Shown here one piece after another: positions 1 through 8,870 of a DNA stretch of 64,000 bases. The position numbers and the translations under genes were made by a program. The stretch spans positions 146,769,632 through 146,833,631 of the forward strand of contig OX235270.1 of NCBI GenBank assembly GCA_944472135.2, given 5' to 3'. The notes under the pieces are model-generated. The model did not search any database. It had not been told where the DNA came from and saw only the letters and a list, made by a program, of their open reading frames with translations. Position 1 is the first letter of the stretch. The number at the start of each line of letters is the position of its first letter. This stretch comes from Trichobilharzia regenti (Eukaryota > Platyhelminthes > Trematoda > Strigeidida > Schistosomatidae).

Positions 1-832
1 CCTTTCGGCCTGGTTCCACTCGAGAAATGGCTTGTCTAGTGATGTCACTCACTTGATGGTTTCCTCAGCGTATGGTCATCCAATCCATCTCCATTTCTTC
101 CTGCCTATTTGTTTCACAGTCGGTTCCTGCTGTGTTGGTTGGTTCGCTGATTGACAGAGATCCCTCCCTGTTCCTGATCTTTTCTGGCCAGCCATCTGAT
201 CTTGAGTGGTATTGAGTGAAGATGACTGTTGATGAAGGTTTGAAGTTTGTTGGAGATGCTCTTCATGACGCACAGTGCAAATCTCTGATCCGTATAGTAG
301 CACTGACTGGCTTCACATTGGAGTTGAAAATCGGGATCTTATTTTTGATGGTGAGTGATGTTGACCTCCACACAGACTGAAGGGTAATGCAGGCTTTTCT
401 CGCTTTTTCGACTCTGGCCTTGATAGTGTGGTCCGTTCCGCCGGCCTGTAGTTGAAACAATGCTTCCCAGGTAGGTGAAGGAGGTTGTTTCTTTCAGGTT
501 CCTCCCATTTATGCAGGCTGACTGTCGTCTGTTGTTGTTGCTGCTGTTGGTGTTGGCCAAGAATATTCATCACCTACATCTGTTTTACGTATGTTCACCT
601 GTAGTCCTATCCTCTCTGGATGCTTCTTGTGCCAGCTTGTTGCTTTTCACTTGCATATCTTCCAGTTTGTGGGAAATCAGACATATATGCCACATCGGCG
701 AAGTCCACATCCTCCAAGTTCTATTTTTGTGTGAGCCCATTTTATGCCTGTTTCCTCATTGGCCGCTAGCTGTCTGTCGCATTATCCAGTCTACTGCAAT
801 CAGGAAGATCTTTGGCGATAATAGACAATACA
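1..832 (-). mobile_element. RTE-type LINE, 3' fragment
   Basis: Read on the minus strand this stretch matches the 3' part of the plus-strand RTE-like LINE at about 56840-57660, including the post-RT tail with LLYGSE and the basic KKWRWIG motif near the C terminus. It is truncated at both ends: at about 832 inside the RT/post-RT region, and at base 1 by the window edge. Frames are broken, so it is a dead copy. Confidence 0.8.
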
Positions 833-1073
833 TGTAATAATACATGTAGTGTCTTTTATATTTTCCATTCAATTAATACTCATATTCAGTGCGCTAATTT
901 TATCCACAGAGAGAGGAAAAACTACACCGACTATTATAAAGGTAAAATACGCTTTGTGAACTTTGGAGACCGAAAAATGAGGACTGATCGGCTGAACGGG
1001 CTGACGAATACACATGAAAAACACTGGCAGTTTGTTTTTGTGTTAATTAATTGTGCTCTTATACTTCAATGGT

Positions 1074-1325
1074 GTGCGTCGGTGGCATAGCGGTTAGGAC
1101 GCTCGCCGACCATGCACATGGTCCAGAGTTCGATCCCCGGCCACCGACGAGGCACTCCTTTACCCCTCGCCAAGCCAGAAATAATGCTGGTAAAGAGGAA
1201 AGGTTAGGCATGAGGCTGTCTAGCAACCCCATCCTGTAAAAATAATCACCACTTCTACAAAAACTTCAAGTCACTAGCTGCTGGAAGCCCTATGTTCCAC
1301 TGAGGAACGTGAAGGAAATAAAAAA
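1074..1325 (+). mobile_element. tRNA-derived SINE (family 1)
   Basis: The head is tRNA-like, with a box A-like TGGCATAGCGGTTAGGACGC and a box B-like AGTTCGATCCCCG, and with matching acceptor-like ends around GCGTCGGTGG/CCACCGACG. The body (AAGCCAGAAATAATGCTGG, then CAACCCCATCCTGTA) recurs in other copies in this window. The tail ends near GTTCCACTGAGGAACGTGAAGG. It probably arose by LINE-driven retrotransposition of a Pol III transcript. Confidence 0.8.
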
Positions 1326-1394
1326 TACTTCAATGGTTATTAAAACGCGATGATGATAAGTTTTGACGATTTTGTTAATGCTTCGAGCAAAAAT

Positions 1395-1650
1395 ACCCCC
1401 TGTGTTTTTTTTCCTTTACGTTCCCAGTGGGACATAGGGCCTCAAGCTAGTGGCTTGAAATTTCCGTAGCAGTGGTGTTTAATTTTTACAGGATGGGGTT
1501 GCTAGCCTCATGCCCAACATTTCTTCTTTACCAGCACATTATTTCTGGCTTAACGAGGTAAAGGAGTGAGTCGGCCGGTGATCGAACCCCGGACCATGTG
1601 CATGTTCGGCGAGCGTCCTAACCGCTATGCCACCGACGCCTGCCTATGGG
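1395..1650 (-). mobile_element. tRNA-derived SINE (family 1), inverted partner
   Basis: This is the same family as 1074-1325 in opposite orientation, ending with the reverse-complement tRNA-like head at about 1575-1642. The two copies are separated by about 70 bp, so a transcript crossing both could fold into a long duplex. Confidence 0.8.
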
Positions 1651-2039
1651 TGAGTCACCTTTTAGACACCTTGTGTTGTCGCATCACTTTTACTCCAAAT
1701 ATTAACAAAATCAAAACAAAAAAACTTATCACTTTTGTAAACAACCATTGAAATACACAATCATGACTAATTTGTCTATTGCACAATGGATAAACTTATC
1801 ACAGACACCATCATTTATTTTTGTTACTTTCTGAATTATAAAGAAAATAATGGCGTTCCACTAGTTCAGCACTTTGAATAATTCTCATGTATTCTTGTTG
1901 TCTAACCTGTCGGTCATTAATAATACATAAAATAAAGATATCAGCAGTGTACGGCTTTAGTGATTTATTCTCAAAAAATAACGAAGTCATCTATGCTGAG
2001 GTCTTCCTTTGAAATTGACTAACAGACTTATTAGTATAG
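1651..2039. other. No gene seen
   Basis: AT-rich sequence with short ORFs only. No recognised repeat or splice-bounded exon was found. Confidence 0.5.
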
Positions 2040-2640
2040 GTGTGTCGTCGTAGGGGTAGTAGACTTTTGCAGAATCCCGGATGAACAGGTGTTGGTTCAT
2101 ACTCTGTTACACGTGTTTTCTCTCTCACACACACACTCTCTCGATAAACAAAGCTTCCCTTATCAATCCTGCTGTCTCCACCCTGTGTCATCCTATCCCA
2201 TCCATCCTATCGTATGATTGTGGGCATGTAGTTGCATGCAGTGAGTGTTATCTACGACTGAACTATTCTCTAGATTTCTTACCTTATTCGGGTCAACCAA
2301 TCTAGATTTCGCTGCTAGGTGTTTATGCTTGACTAGTCTGTCTCACTGACCGACCCTGCTCTACTAGTTTGACCCATCTGTGTATTTGACCTGACAATCA
2401 TTGCAGTCAGTCAGGCAGGGTATTAGATAAACTAAATTGTTTTGTTTTAATAAAGGCTCCACTGTCAGGATTGATCCTTTAACCGATAAAGCTTGTTTCT
2501 AATTGAGTTTGTGGCTGGGTGGTTTGAATGCCAGCAACCACTTTTATTCCTGCCAGCATTGTTAAGAATTCTGCGTAAGGTAAGGTTATCGATGTTCCTT
2601 ACGTGTATGTAAGTACTAGTAATAATTTATATTCCCTATT
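2040..2640 (+). repeat. Dispersed repeat, copy 1
   Basis: The 3' two thirds resemble 35360-35700, its mirror at about 40080-40430, and 50283-50530 (shared GGGTCAACCA, CCTTTAACC and TTTGAATGCCA blocks). The 5' part (TAGGGGTAGTAGA, GGACAGGTGTTG-like) recurs at 28616-28760. It has no long ORF. The family is not recognised and may be the UTR of a retroelement. Confidence 0.55.
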
Positions 2641-3047
2641 GTTGGTGTTGTCATTACTCTGTGCATTTTTACCATGCATGTCATTATTATTATTACCCCT
2701 ATCAGTATTATTACTATTATTATTAATTTTATTTTTATATTTTCCTACATGCTTCCGGATTAATATATCAGGGTAATTGAGAAGTTTCAAAGCTTCTCCA
2801 AGACAGAAAGTAAGGCATAAAATTGATTAAATATAATTGATGTGATTATGAACGATAAACAGTGTTCGAGGCGTCATCCAGTAAATAATACTGTTTCACT
2901 CACAGTGTGTGATATATCTAATAAACAATCTAATATGGAAATAGTATAATTATTTTACATTGATAAATAAGGGATTAATGAAAACAAAACACGTAGATCA
3001 GCGAAGAGTCTCTTTTCGGCGAATTCATTTGCCTAGATTTACGATCG

Positions 3048-3049
<2 letters not shown>

Positions 3050-3120
<71 letters not shown>
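3050..3120. repeat. (AT)n microsatellite
   Basis: An uninterrupted run of AT dinucleotides. The equivalent tract in copy B (about 43629-43646) is much shorter. Confidence 0.95.
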
Positions 3121-3125
<5 letters not shown>

Positions 3126-3131
3126 TTATTT

Positions 3132-3318
3132 TGTATGTATGTATGTATGTATGTGTGTGTGTATGTGTGTATGTATGTATGTACATGGGTATGTATGTAT
3201 GTATGTGTGTATGTGTGTATGTATGTATGTACATGGGTATGTATGTATGTATGTGTGTATGTATGTATGTATGTATGTATGTGTGTGTGTGTATGTATGT
3301 ATGCATGTATGTACGCAT
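3132..3318. repeat. (GTAT)n/(GT)n compound microsatellite
   Basis: Tandem GTAT/GTGT units with two internal GTACATGGGTATG-type longer repeats. The copy B equivalent is at about 43657-43783 and has a different unit order. Open frames here (Tyr-Val-Cys runs) are repeat artefacts. Confidence 0.95.
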
Positions 3319-3332
3319 TAAGTTTATCAAGC

Positions 3333-3345
3333 AAAATTACTATTG
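3333..3345. repeat. Target-site duplication, left
   Basis: AAAATTACTATTG, repeated exactly at 17493-17505. It is present once in copy B at about 43803-43815, inside the same flanking sequence. Confidence 0.85.
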
Positions 3346-3461
3346 ACATTTGTAAAAAATTATATTTGTAAAATCTCAGCGATATTGAAATGAGTAATTC
3401 CAACGTTTCGTTCGGCAATCTGGTCCGAACTTCTTCAGGGAAATTAATCGAAATTAACATA
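3346..3461 (-). repeat. Inverted 5' fragment of the 812-bp unit
   Basis: Reverse complement of unit positions equivalent to about 8378-8495, including the hammerhead-like core. It joins the first direct unit at about 3461 inside the sequence AACGAAACGTTGG, with a short overlap at the junction. Confidence 0.85.
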
Positions 3462-3931
3462 ACGAAACGTTGGAATTACTCATTTCAATATCGCTGAGAT
3501 TTTACAAATATAATTTTTTACAAATGTCTACTTCTCACTCGGCGCCCAAATATTATAGAACTATTCTGTCAAATCTTGACTACAGTTCATTTGATTTATT
3601 TTGTAATCGAATTAAATTGACAAAGAAACTATGTAATTGGCACAATCATCGTGTTTCCACTCTCCGTTGTCTGCAGCAGAATGCGTATCCTAAGTTCGTA
3701 GCTGTCCAGTCACCTGACAACTTCAGTAGGTCGAATAAAGCAGCTGAATTTTCAGAAAGAAGACAAAGTAATAAGTTTGACGGGGTTGTTCAACTAAACT
3801 CTAATCCTAAACACCATAATTTTGAAATACGTCTAATCATAAAATTCTAGATACTAACAGTTTGAACAGACATGAAGGTGTGATGTTAGATGACGCATAG
3901 GAAATCCTGATTAATAAATAAGGATGGATAT
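3462..3931 (+). repeat. First direct unit, part interrupted by LINE
   Basis: Matches unit positions from AACGAAACG to GGATGGATAT. It has a 1-bp deletion at about 3825 (GAAATACG instead of GAAAATACG) that breaks the unit ORF. The rest of this unit resumes at 8090 after the LINE. Confidence 0.85.
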
Positions 3932-3982
3932 TTACAGTTTACAGTTTACAATTTATTTAGGATAGTAGGCTATATGCCTGTG

Positions 3983-6838
3983 TTAATCCTTTCGATTTAT
4001 TTCATACAGGAGGTCCAATCTCGCCTTGAATGAATCAACGGATGGCGCTGATACGACATGTTCCGGTAGGGAGTTCCAATGGTTCACAATTCGATGCGAA
4101 AAACGGATTTCCAGACGCAGACGATTCGACCGTGGTTTTTGAACCTTGAGGTGATGTCCTCGCAATTGGTTGGTGCTAGAAGGAAGAAATAATTTAGATA
4201 AATTAGCTCCAAAATCATTTCTTAGGATACGGTATGCTAGTATTAGGTCACCCCTAAGTCGTCTGTATGACAGTGGAAATAAACCCAGTCGACTTAACCT
4301 CTCCTCATATGACAGGGTTGAGAAACCCTTTATTAGCTTAGTTCCTACTCTTTGCACCCTTTCTAATAAGTCTATTTCGTATTTGAAACACGGGCTCGCT
4401 GCCTGGATCCCATATTCCAAATGAGGTCTGATATAAGTCGGATATAATATACGAAATATATCAGCGTCAAAGTTCGCAAAAGCCTTGCGTATGGCCCATA
4501 ACATTCGAAAACCCTTAGTGGCTGCAGTTCTACAGTTTGTTGCTGTTTTCAAGTCATGCTGCACAACCACTCCCAAGTCCTTGTACTCAGTGACCACTGG
4601 GAGAGTAATGCCATTCATTGAGTAATTGTGCACGTGACTATGGGATACATGCATAACTACACTCTTGCTTAAGTTAATCTCCAAGGCCCAGTGCTTACAC
4701 CAATCACTTAACAAGTTTAAATCTTCCTGCAAAGCAAGTTGATCACTGTCATCGTGCAAAGCCCTCCATATCTTGATGTCATCAGCAAACAGTAAGCAGG
4801 ATGACTTAACTACCGATGGAATCTCATTAACATAAATCAGGAAAAGAAGTGGGCCTAGAATTGTACCCTGAGGAACGCCACTCTTAACCGATTCCCATGT
4901 TGATAAAACCCCGTTAACTCGTACTCTTTGTCTTCTGTCCTTTAGAAAGTCTTGAATCCAGTCGGTAACCACTTTATTGATTCCCAGACTACCTAACTTT
5001 ACTAGAAGACCTGAATGAGAAACCCTGTCAAACGCCTTGCTAAGGTCTATGAATATGGCATCCACCGGTATATTAGCATCAGCTGAGCTTGCCCAACTTT
5101 CTCTGGCCAAAAGAAGGTTGGTCAAGCAAGAATGACCTGCTCTAAAACCGTGCTGTTCCACAGCGAAAAGTTTGTTCCCTTCAATGAACTGAATGATAGC
5201 ATCACGAATTATTCTTTCTAGTAGTTTAACAACAATACTGGTCAAACTAACAGGACGATAGTTCTGAACTAAGTTTCTAGATCCGGTTTTGAAGACCGGA
5301 CTAATGATGGCATCTTTCCAGTCTCTTGGACATTTAGACTGGTCCAGAGACATATTGAAGATTACCGACAATGGCTCGGCTATGCTTTCAGCCAATGCTG
5401 TTAATATACGTGGGTGGAGTTCATCAGGGCCACTGGACTTACCAGGATTGAGCCTTAGAAGCCACTTTAGGACAGTATCCTTTCCAATGTATAAGGGTGC
5501 CATTTTCAAGTTACCTTCTGGAAAATTTACAAAGCTGGTATCAATATTATCAGAGAATACTTGACTAAAGTGCTTGGACAAAGCCTCAGCCTTGGTCAAG
5601 TTATCCTCAGCCATGTTTGTCTGGTCATCTTCAAGCATAAGAGGTGGGATAGCATCACTCTTACGTGTTCTTCTCTTGATATATGAGAAGAGTCTTTTTG
5701 GGCAGCCTGGTGAACTTTTAACTAACTGGGTTTCGTAAGCTATCCTTGACTGGTGGATCAAAGTTTTACACTGGTTTCTGGTTTCACAGTATTTCAGCCG
5801 GAACTGCTGTAGCCCAGTAGAAACAAAGAGATTCCAGAACCTTTTTCTCCGTCTCAGGAGTGTTATAGCTTGTCTATTTATCCATGGTGGCCGATTTGTT
5901 GGCCTTTTAGGAACCCTCCAGGGGATGAGATCAGTGGTAACCCTCTCAAGTGTATTCTTAAATCTATCCCATTCATCTTCAATGGATGAGACAATGTTGA
6001 CTGACCAGTCGGCAGTTGAAGCACGCTCCTTTATAGCCACTATGTCAGCATGCCAAACACTAGGCCGGGATTTGGGTTGAAAACTGACTAAATTGCCAGC
6101 CCTTAAGTTAAAATCTAACACCCCATGATCACTGTTTGCTAGAGGTGGATGAATAACTAGACCATCCACGTCGTCGTTGTCATGAGTAAGCACTAAGTCC
6201 AGCAAGGAAGATCCTTGGGTAGAACCGAATCTTGTACTACCTAAGACATGTTGTGTCAGGGCATTTTCCATGGTTGTCAAGAGTAACCGGCTGTCAAACT
6301 TATCAGCGGATCCTGGAGATGTGACAGCTACCCAGTCTATATGAGGTGCATTAAAATCACCTAGAATAAGACAGCTACTGTGTTTACTCCATTGTTTGAG
6401 GTGATCTAAAATGAAGTCATCACACTGACAATAGGGACTTCTATACAGAACTCCAATGAGTAGAGTGCCGGTTGCAAAGCTTACTTCACAGCTAATTACC
6501 TCACCTGTCCCACTGTCATGAGCTTCAGATTTCACGGAACGAACATGTAGGGAGTTGTTGATGTACAGAGCAACCCCGCCACCTCTACGACCCTTAACTC
6601 TGTCGCTGCGCAAGCAACTAAATCCGCATAGCTCAGGTGTGTCATCTAATCCCGAAACCAGCCATGTTTCAGTAATGGCCACAATACCTGGGCTAAGGTC
6701 TTCTACTAATACACCTAGCTCGTGAAATTTGTTCCCGATACTACGTATATTAGTGTACACTACCTTCAGGCTTCCTATGCGGTCTGGCCTATCCACACAG
6801 GTCTTGGAAGCATACGTTTCCAAGACCTGACTATTTGA
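3983..6838 (-). CDS. LINE ORF2: APE endonuclease and reverse transcriptase
   Basis: About 950 codons, the usual size for CR1 ORF2. Counting from the TTG at 6823: APE-type endonuclease with TNIRS (24-28), TETW (51-54), GGGVALYIN (81-89), GDFN (155-158) and SDH (231-233). RT follows with NYRPVSL (521-527), QHGFRAGHS (557-565), FIDLSKAFD (591-599), SGVPQGT (648-654) and the catalytic FADD (679-682). The protein nicks target DNA and primes reverse transcription there. There is no AUG before the endonuclease; the first in-frame Met is at residue 185, after several catalytic motifs. Translation therefore probably enters by -1 frameshift from ORF1. No stops, so probably a recently active copy. Confidence 0.9.
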   Translation of the reverse strand, partial: SNSQVLETYASKTCVDRPDRIGSLKVVYTNIRSIGNKFHELGVLVEDLSPGIVAITETWLVSGLDDTPELCGFSCLRSDRVKGRRGGGVALYINNSLHVRSVKSEAHDSGTGEVISCEVSFATGTLLIGVLYRSPYCQCDDFILDHLKQWSKHSSCLILGDFNAPHIDWVAVTSPGSADKFDSRLLLTTMENALTQHVLGSTRFGSTQGSSLLDLVLTHDNDDVDGLVIHPPLANSDHGVLDFNLRAGNLVSFQPKSRPSVWHADIVAIKERASTADWSVNIVSSIEDEWDRFKNTLERVTTDLIPWRVPKRPTNRPPWINRQAITLLRRRKRFWNLFVSTGLQQFRLKYCETRNQCKTLIHQSRIAYETQLVKSSPGCPKRLFSYIKRRTRKSDAIPPLMLEDDQTNMAEDNLTKAEALSKHFSQVFSDNIDTSFVNFPEGNLKMAPLYIGKDTVLKWLLRLNPGKSSGPDELHPRILTALAESIAEPLSVIFNMSLDQSKCPRDWKDAIISPVFKTGSRNLVQNYRPVSLTSIVVKLLERIIRDAIIQFIEGNKLFAVEQHGFRAGHSCLTNLLLARESWASSADANIPVDAIFIDLSKAFDRVSHSGLLVKLGSLGINKVVTDWIQDFLKDRRQRVRVNGVLSTWESVKSGVPQGTILGPLLFLIYVNEIPSVVKSSCLLFADDIKIWRALHDDSDQLALQEDLNLLSDWCKHWALEINLSKSVVMHVSHSHVHNYSMNGITLPVVTEYKDLGVVVQHDLKTATNCRTAATKGFRMLWAIRKAFANFDADIFRILYPTYIRPHLEYGIQAASPCFKYEIDLLERVQRVGTKLIKGFSTLSYEERLSRLGLFPLSYRRLRGDLILAYRILRNDFGANLSKLFLPSSTNQLRGHHLKVQKPRSNRLRLEIRFSHRIVNHWNSLPEHVVSAPSVDSFKARLDLLYEINRKD

Positions 6839-7890
6839 AAACCCACCAGTTTAAGGTTAGTCTCACCATTTTTGCGTCTTGTTTCTAGCTGGGACAAAAC
6901 TTCTTTTCGTTTAAGTCTGTCTTCAAGAGATAAATCAGGTCTGGCTGAAATTCCTGACCCGGCAAGGTTGTGTACATTAGCCAGTAGATGATTCCGTTCA
7001 TCAGGAGAACCTAAGACTACTTTAAGCAACCTACGCTGATTAGAACATTCATCATCTCTTTTGCCTATTCTAATCAGCTTTTTAATCGATACTCCAGGGA
7101 AATTCGCTGGGAGCATCTTCCTTATAATACTACTCACTAATTTAAGGTCGTGATCGTGCCTTTTCACGGGATCAGATTCTTTGGACTCTTCCAAATTTCC
7201 AACAATTATGTTAGAGTCTAAGGAGAGCTTGTCGTATTTAGCAGTGGCTACGTCCTTTCTCACCACTATTGATGCAGCCTGGCTACAGGTGACAGACGTT
7301 TGCCTACCATCAATATTACTATATTTCTTTCGACTGCTTATTTTTGTTACCCATTTATCATCTGCCTGCAGTTGCTTCTCAGGGCTGCTGCAGTTTTTGA
7401 TGGTACAATCAAGATCAGTGTCTGCGCCACCTTCATGGTGAACTTCGCTTACGGTGTTCTCTGGTTCTGAGGTGCTGTTTACAGCTTCCGTTTTTTTACC
7501 TTTTCGCTTACTAAGACGCTTCGAACGCCTAGTAGGTTTTACTTCCGGGGTAACTGGGATAGTAACCGCCGGTGTGATAACATTCATGATGGCACTTACT
7601 GCTTCATCTTCAGACGGGCAGTCCGTGTCACTCTTACTAGCCACGCTATCATCAGGAAGTTCCATGGCTTTAGACAGCAGTTCGTGAGCCTCCCTTATTA
7701 AGGTCATCTTTGGGGAGCAACACATTCTGCACATCCAGTGGGATGTTGGAGCAGTACAGCGTTTGTATGCAGCTGGACGTAATCCAGTACACATCTTATG
7801 ATACCATTTTTCACAGTTATTACACTGTATTCCATCATCTACCAAAAAGTAACACTCCGCCCTATTACATTTATGTGGTACTTTTGACAT
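6775..7890 (-). CDS. LINE ORF1, PHD-finger protein
   Basis: A 371-residue ORF1 starting with ATG at 7890. The N terminus holds a C4HC3 PHD-type zinc finger: Cys8, Cys13, Cys23, Cys26, His31, Cys34, Cys54, Cys57. A basic stretch follows near residues 122-133 (RRSKRLSKRKGKK), then a long polar linker. The C-terminal part (about 220-350) is the likely nucleic-acid-binding region of CR1-type ORF1 proteins. The presumed role is RNP formation with the LINE RNA. The last 23 codons overlap ORF2, which lies in the -1 frame, and a slippery heptamer sits just before the overlap. Intact, with no internal stops. Confidence 0.85.
   Translation of the reverse strand: MSKVPHKCNRAECYFLVDDGIQCNNCEKWYHKMCTGLRPAAYKRCTAPTSHWMCRMCCSPKMTLIREAHELLSKAMELPDDSVASKSDTDCPSEDEAVSAIMNVITPAVTIPVTPEVKPTRRSKRLSKRKGKKTEAVNSTSEPENTVSEVHHEGGADTDLDCTIKNCSSPEKQLQADDKWVTKISSRKKYSNIDGRQTSVTCSQAASIVVRKDVATAKYDKLSLDSNIIVGNLEESKESDPVKRHDHDLKLVSSIIRKMLPANFPGVSIKKLIRIGKRDDECSNQRRLLKVVLGSPDERNHLLANVHNLAGSGISARPDLSLEDRLKRKEVLSQLETRRKNGETNLKLVGFQIVRSWKRMLPRPVWIGQTA
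6799..6844 (-). promoter_or_regulatory. Candidate -1 ribosomal frameshift signal
   Basis: On the minus strand, G_GGT_TTT occupies 6844-6838 and is in the ORF1 frame (6844 is codon position 3). A 9-nt spacer (6837-6829) follows, then a perfect 11-bp hairpin: AGGTCTTGGAA at 6828-6818, an 8-nt loop, and TTCCAAGACCT at 6809-6799. The ORF2 frame is exactly -1 and opens just upstream. Seen in sequence; the function is inferred. Confidence 0.65.
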
Positions 7891-8267
7891 AATGAAATTC
7901 TACTGGAAACAGCCAAGACAATTTACCCAATATAGACTATATAAGTGGTTAAAATCAAAACTTAACAGACAAAAGTCAAGTTAAAGTTTTTTTTAAATGT
8001 TCTTGAAGTGAATAACACAACAAAACAGCGATTTGTCAAAAACGTGAAATACGTGAAAAAAGCACTCCCTTTCAAACAGCGCGCGAGTCGTATCACTAAC
8101 TAATAATACTTGGTCAAAGTTTCCCGACTGTCTATATCTACTCATGGAGACGTTAAGACATTGTTTTACAACTGTTTATCCGCACACACACACACACACA
8201 CACATACACACTGTGTTTAAAGTGTTTAACGAAGGTAGATCAATATTTGTAAGTCTGAGGTCAAATT

Positions 8268-8870
8268 TTGATCACAACTCGTACAATTTTGTTTATTATA
8301 CTTGTTAATATTTGTTTTATAAATCATGATTGGACAAAGCTTTTAAAAACTAAAGATGTTCCTTTTATATATAAACCTGTTATGTTAATTTCGATTAATT
8401 TCCCTGAAGAAGTTCGGACCAGATTGCCGAACGAAACGTTGGAATTACTCATTTCAATATCGCTGAGATTTTACAAATATAATTTTTTACAAATGTCTAC
8501 TTCTCACTCGGCGCCCAAATATTATAGAACTATTCTGTCAAATCTTGACTACAGTTCATTTGATTTATTTTGTAATCGAATTAAATTGACAAAGAAACTA
8601 TGTAATTGGCACAATCATCGTGTTTCCACTCTCCGTTGTCTGCAGCAGAATGCGTATCCTAAGTTCGTAGCTGTCCAGTCACCTGACAACTTCAGTAGGT
8701 CGAATAAAGCAGCTGAATTTTCAGAAAGAAGACAAAGTAATAAGTTTGACGGGGTTGTTCAACTAAACTCTAATCCTAAACACCATAATTTTGAAAATAC
8801 GTCTAATCATAAAATTCTAGATACTAACAGTTTGAACAGACATGAAGGTGTGATGTTAGATGACGCATAG
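8268..8870 (+). CDS. Unit ORF, hypothetical, in each repeat
   Basis: A 200-codon frame opening at TTG (8268). The first ATG is at 8382 and would give 162 residues. The same frame starts at 9080, 9892, 10704, 11516, 12328, 13140, 13952, 14764, 15574 and 16386, and in truncated form at 17198 (107 codons, running into flanking sequence). The first 20 residues are hydrophobic, and the rest is polar and basic with no recognised motif. The stretch around residues 44-58 (INFPEEVRTRLPNET) is encoded by the hammerhead-like core, much as the end of the PLE ORF runs over its own core at 42491. The frame could be a relic of a PLE ORF. Because the copies are nearly identical, their openness is not independent evidence of selection. 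No function is assigned. Confidence 0.35.
   Translation: MITTRTILFIILVNICFINHDWTKLLKTKDVPFIYKPVMLISINFPEEVRTRLPNETLELLISISLRFYKYNFLQMSTSHSAPKYYRTILSNLDYSSFDLFCNRIKLTKKLCNWHNHRVSTLRCLQQNAYPKFVAVQSPDNFSRSNKAAEFSERRQSNKFDGVVQLNSNPKHHNFENTSNHKILDTNSLNRHEGVMLDDA
8391..8448 (+). ncRNA. Hammerhead-like ribozyme motif in the repeat unit
   Basis: CTGAAGA (8404-8410) fits the C-U-G-A-N-G-A core. One extra A follows, then stem II GTTCGG/CCGAAC (8412-8417 with 8427-8432, 9-nt loop) with the expected G10.1-C11.1 pair, then GAAA (8433-8436). CGTT follows: A15.1-C15.2 could pair with G16.2-U16.1, leaving U as position 17. GGAATTA (8441-8447) pairs with TAATTTCC (8396-8403), apart from one bulge, as stem I. 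Stem III is only 2 bp, but ACGT is self-complementary, so two copies could form a dimer. The extra A after the core is a departure from the canonical form. Confidence 0.5.

Larger units (their letters stand above)
2762..3345 (+). repeat. Segmental duplication copy A, left part
   Basis: Nearly identical to 43342-43813 apart from microsatellite length. It ends at the target site AAAATTACTATTG, where copy A is interrupted by the 14.1-kb insertion. The duplication resumes at 17493. Confidence 0.85.
3932..8089 (-). mobile_element. CR1-like LINE, apparently full length
   Basis: A 4,158-bp non-LTR retrotransposon with 5' UTR (about 7891-8089), ORF1, ORF2, a short 3' UTR and three near-copies of a 7-bp terminal repeat (TTACAGT at 3932-3952 on the plus strand), typical of CR1-group 3' ends. 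It splits an 812-bp unit between GGATAT and GTATCAC with no clear target duplication. Both ORFs are open. It is younger than the array. Confidence 0.9.

Noticed and set aside
1074..1160. A functional tRNA gene (also heads at 23432, 50576 and 60885)
   Set aside because: Box A and B are present, but the cloverleaf is imperfect and the sequence continues into shared SINE bodies in many copies.
3050..3318. Telomeric or centromeric repeat
   Set aside because: Simple AT and GTAT repeats, not a TTAGGG-type telomere, and embedded in duplicated unique sequence.
2960..3460. Long ORFs rich in Tyr, Val, Cys, His and Ile on both strands
   Set aside because: They are translations of the AT and GTAT microsatellites.
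8268..8870. A multi-copy gene family encoding a real 200-residue protein
   Set aside because: The longest frame needs a TTG start, has no recognised domain, and its repetition simply reflects tandem copying. Kept only as a low-confidence ORF.
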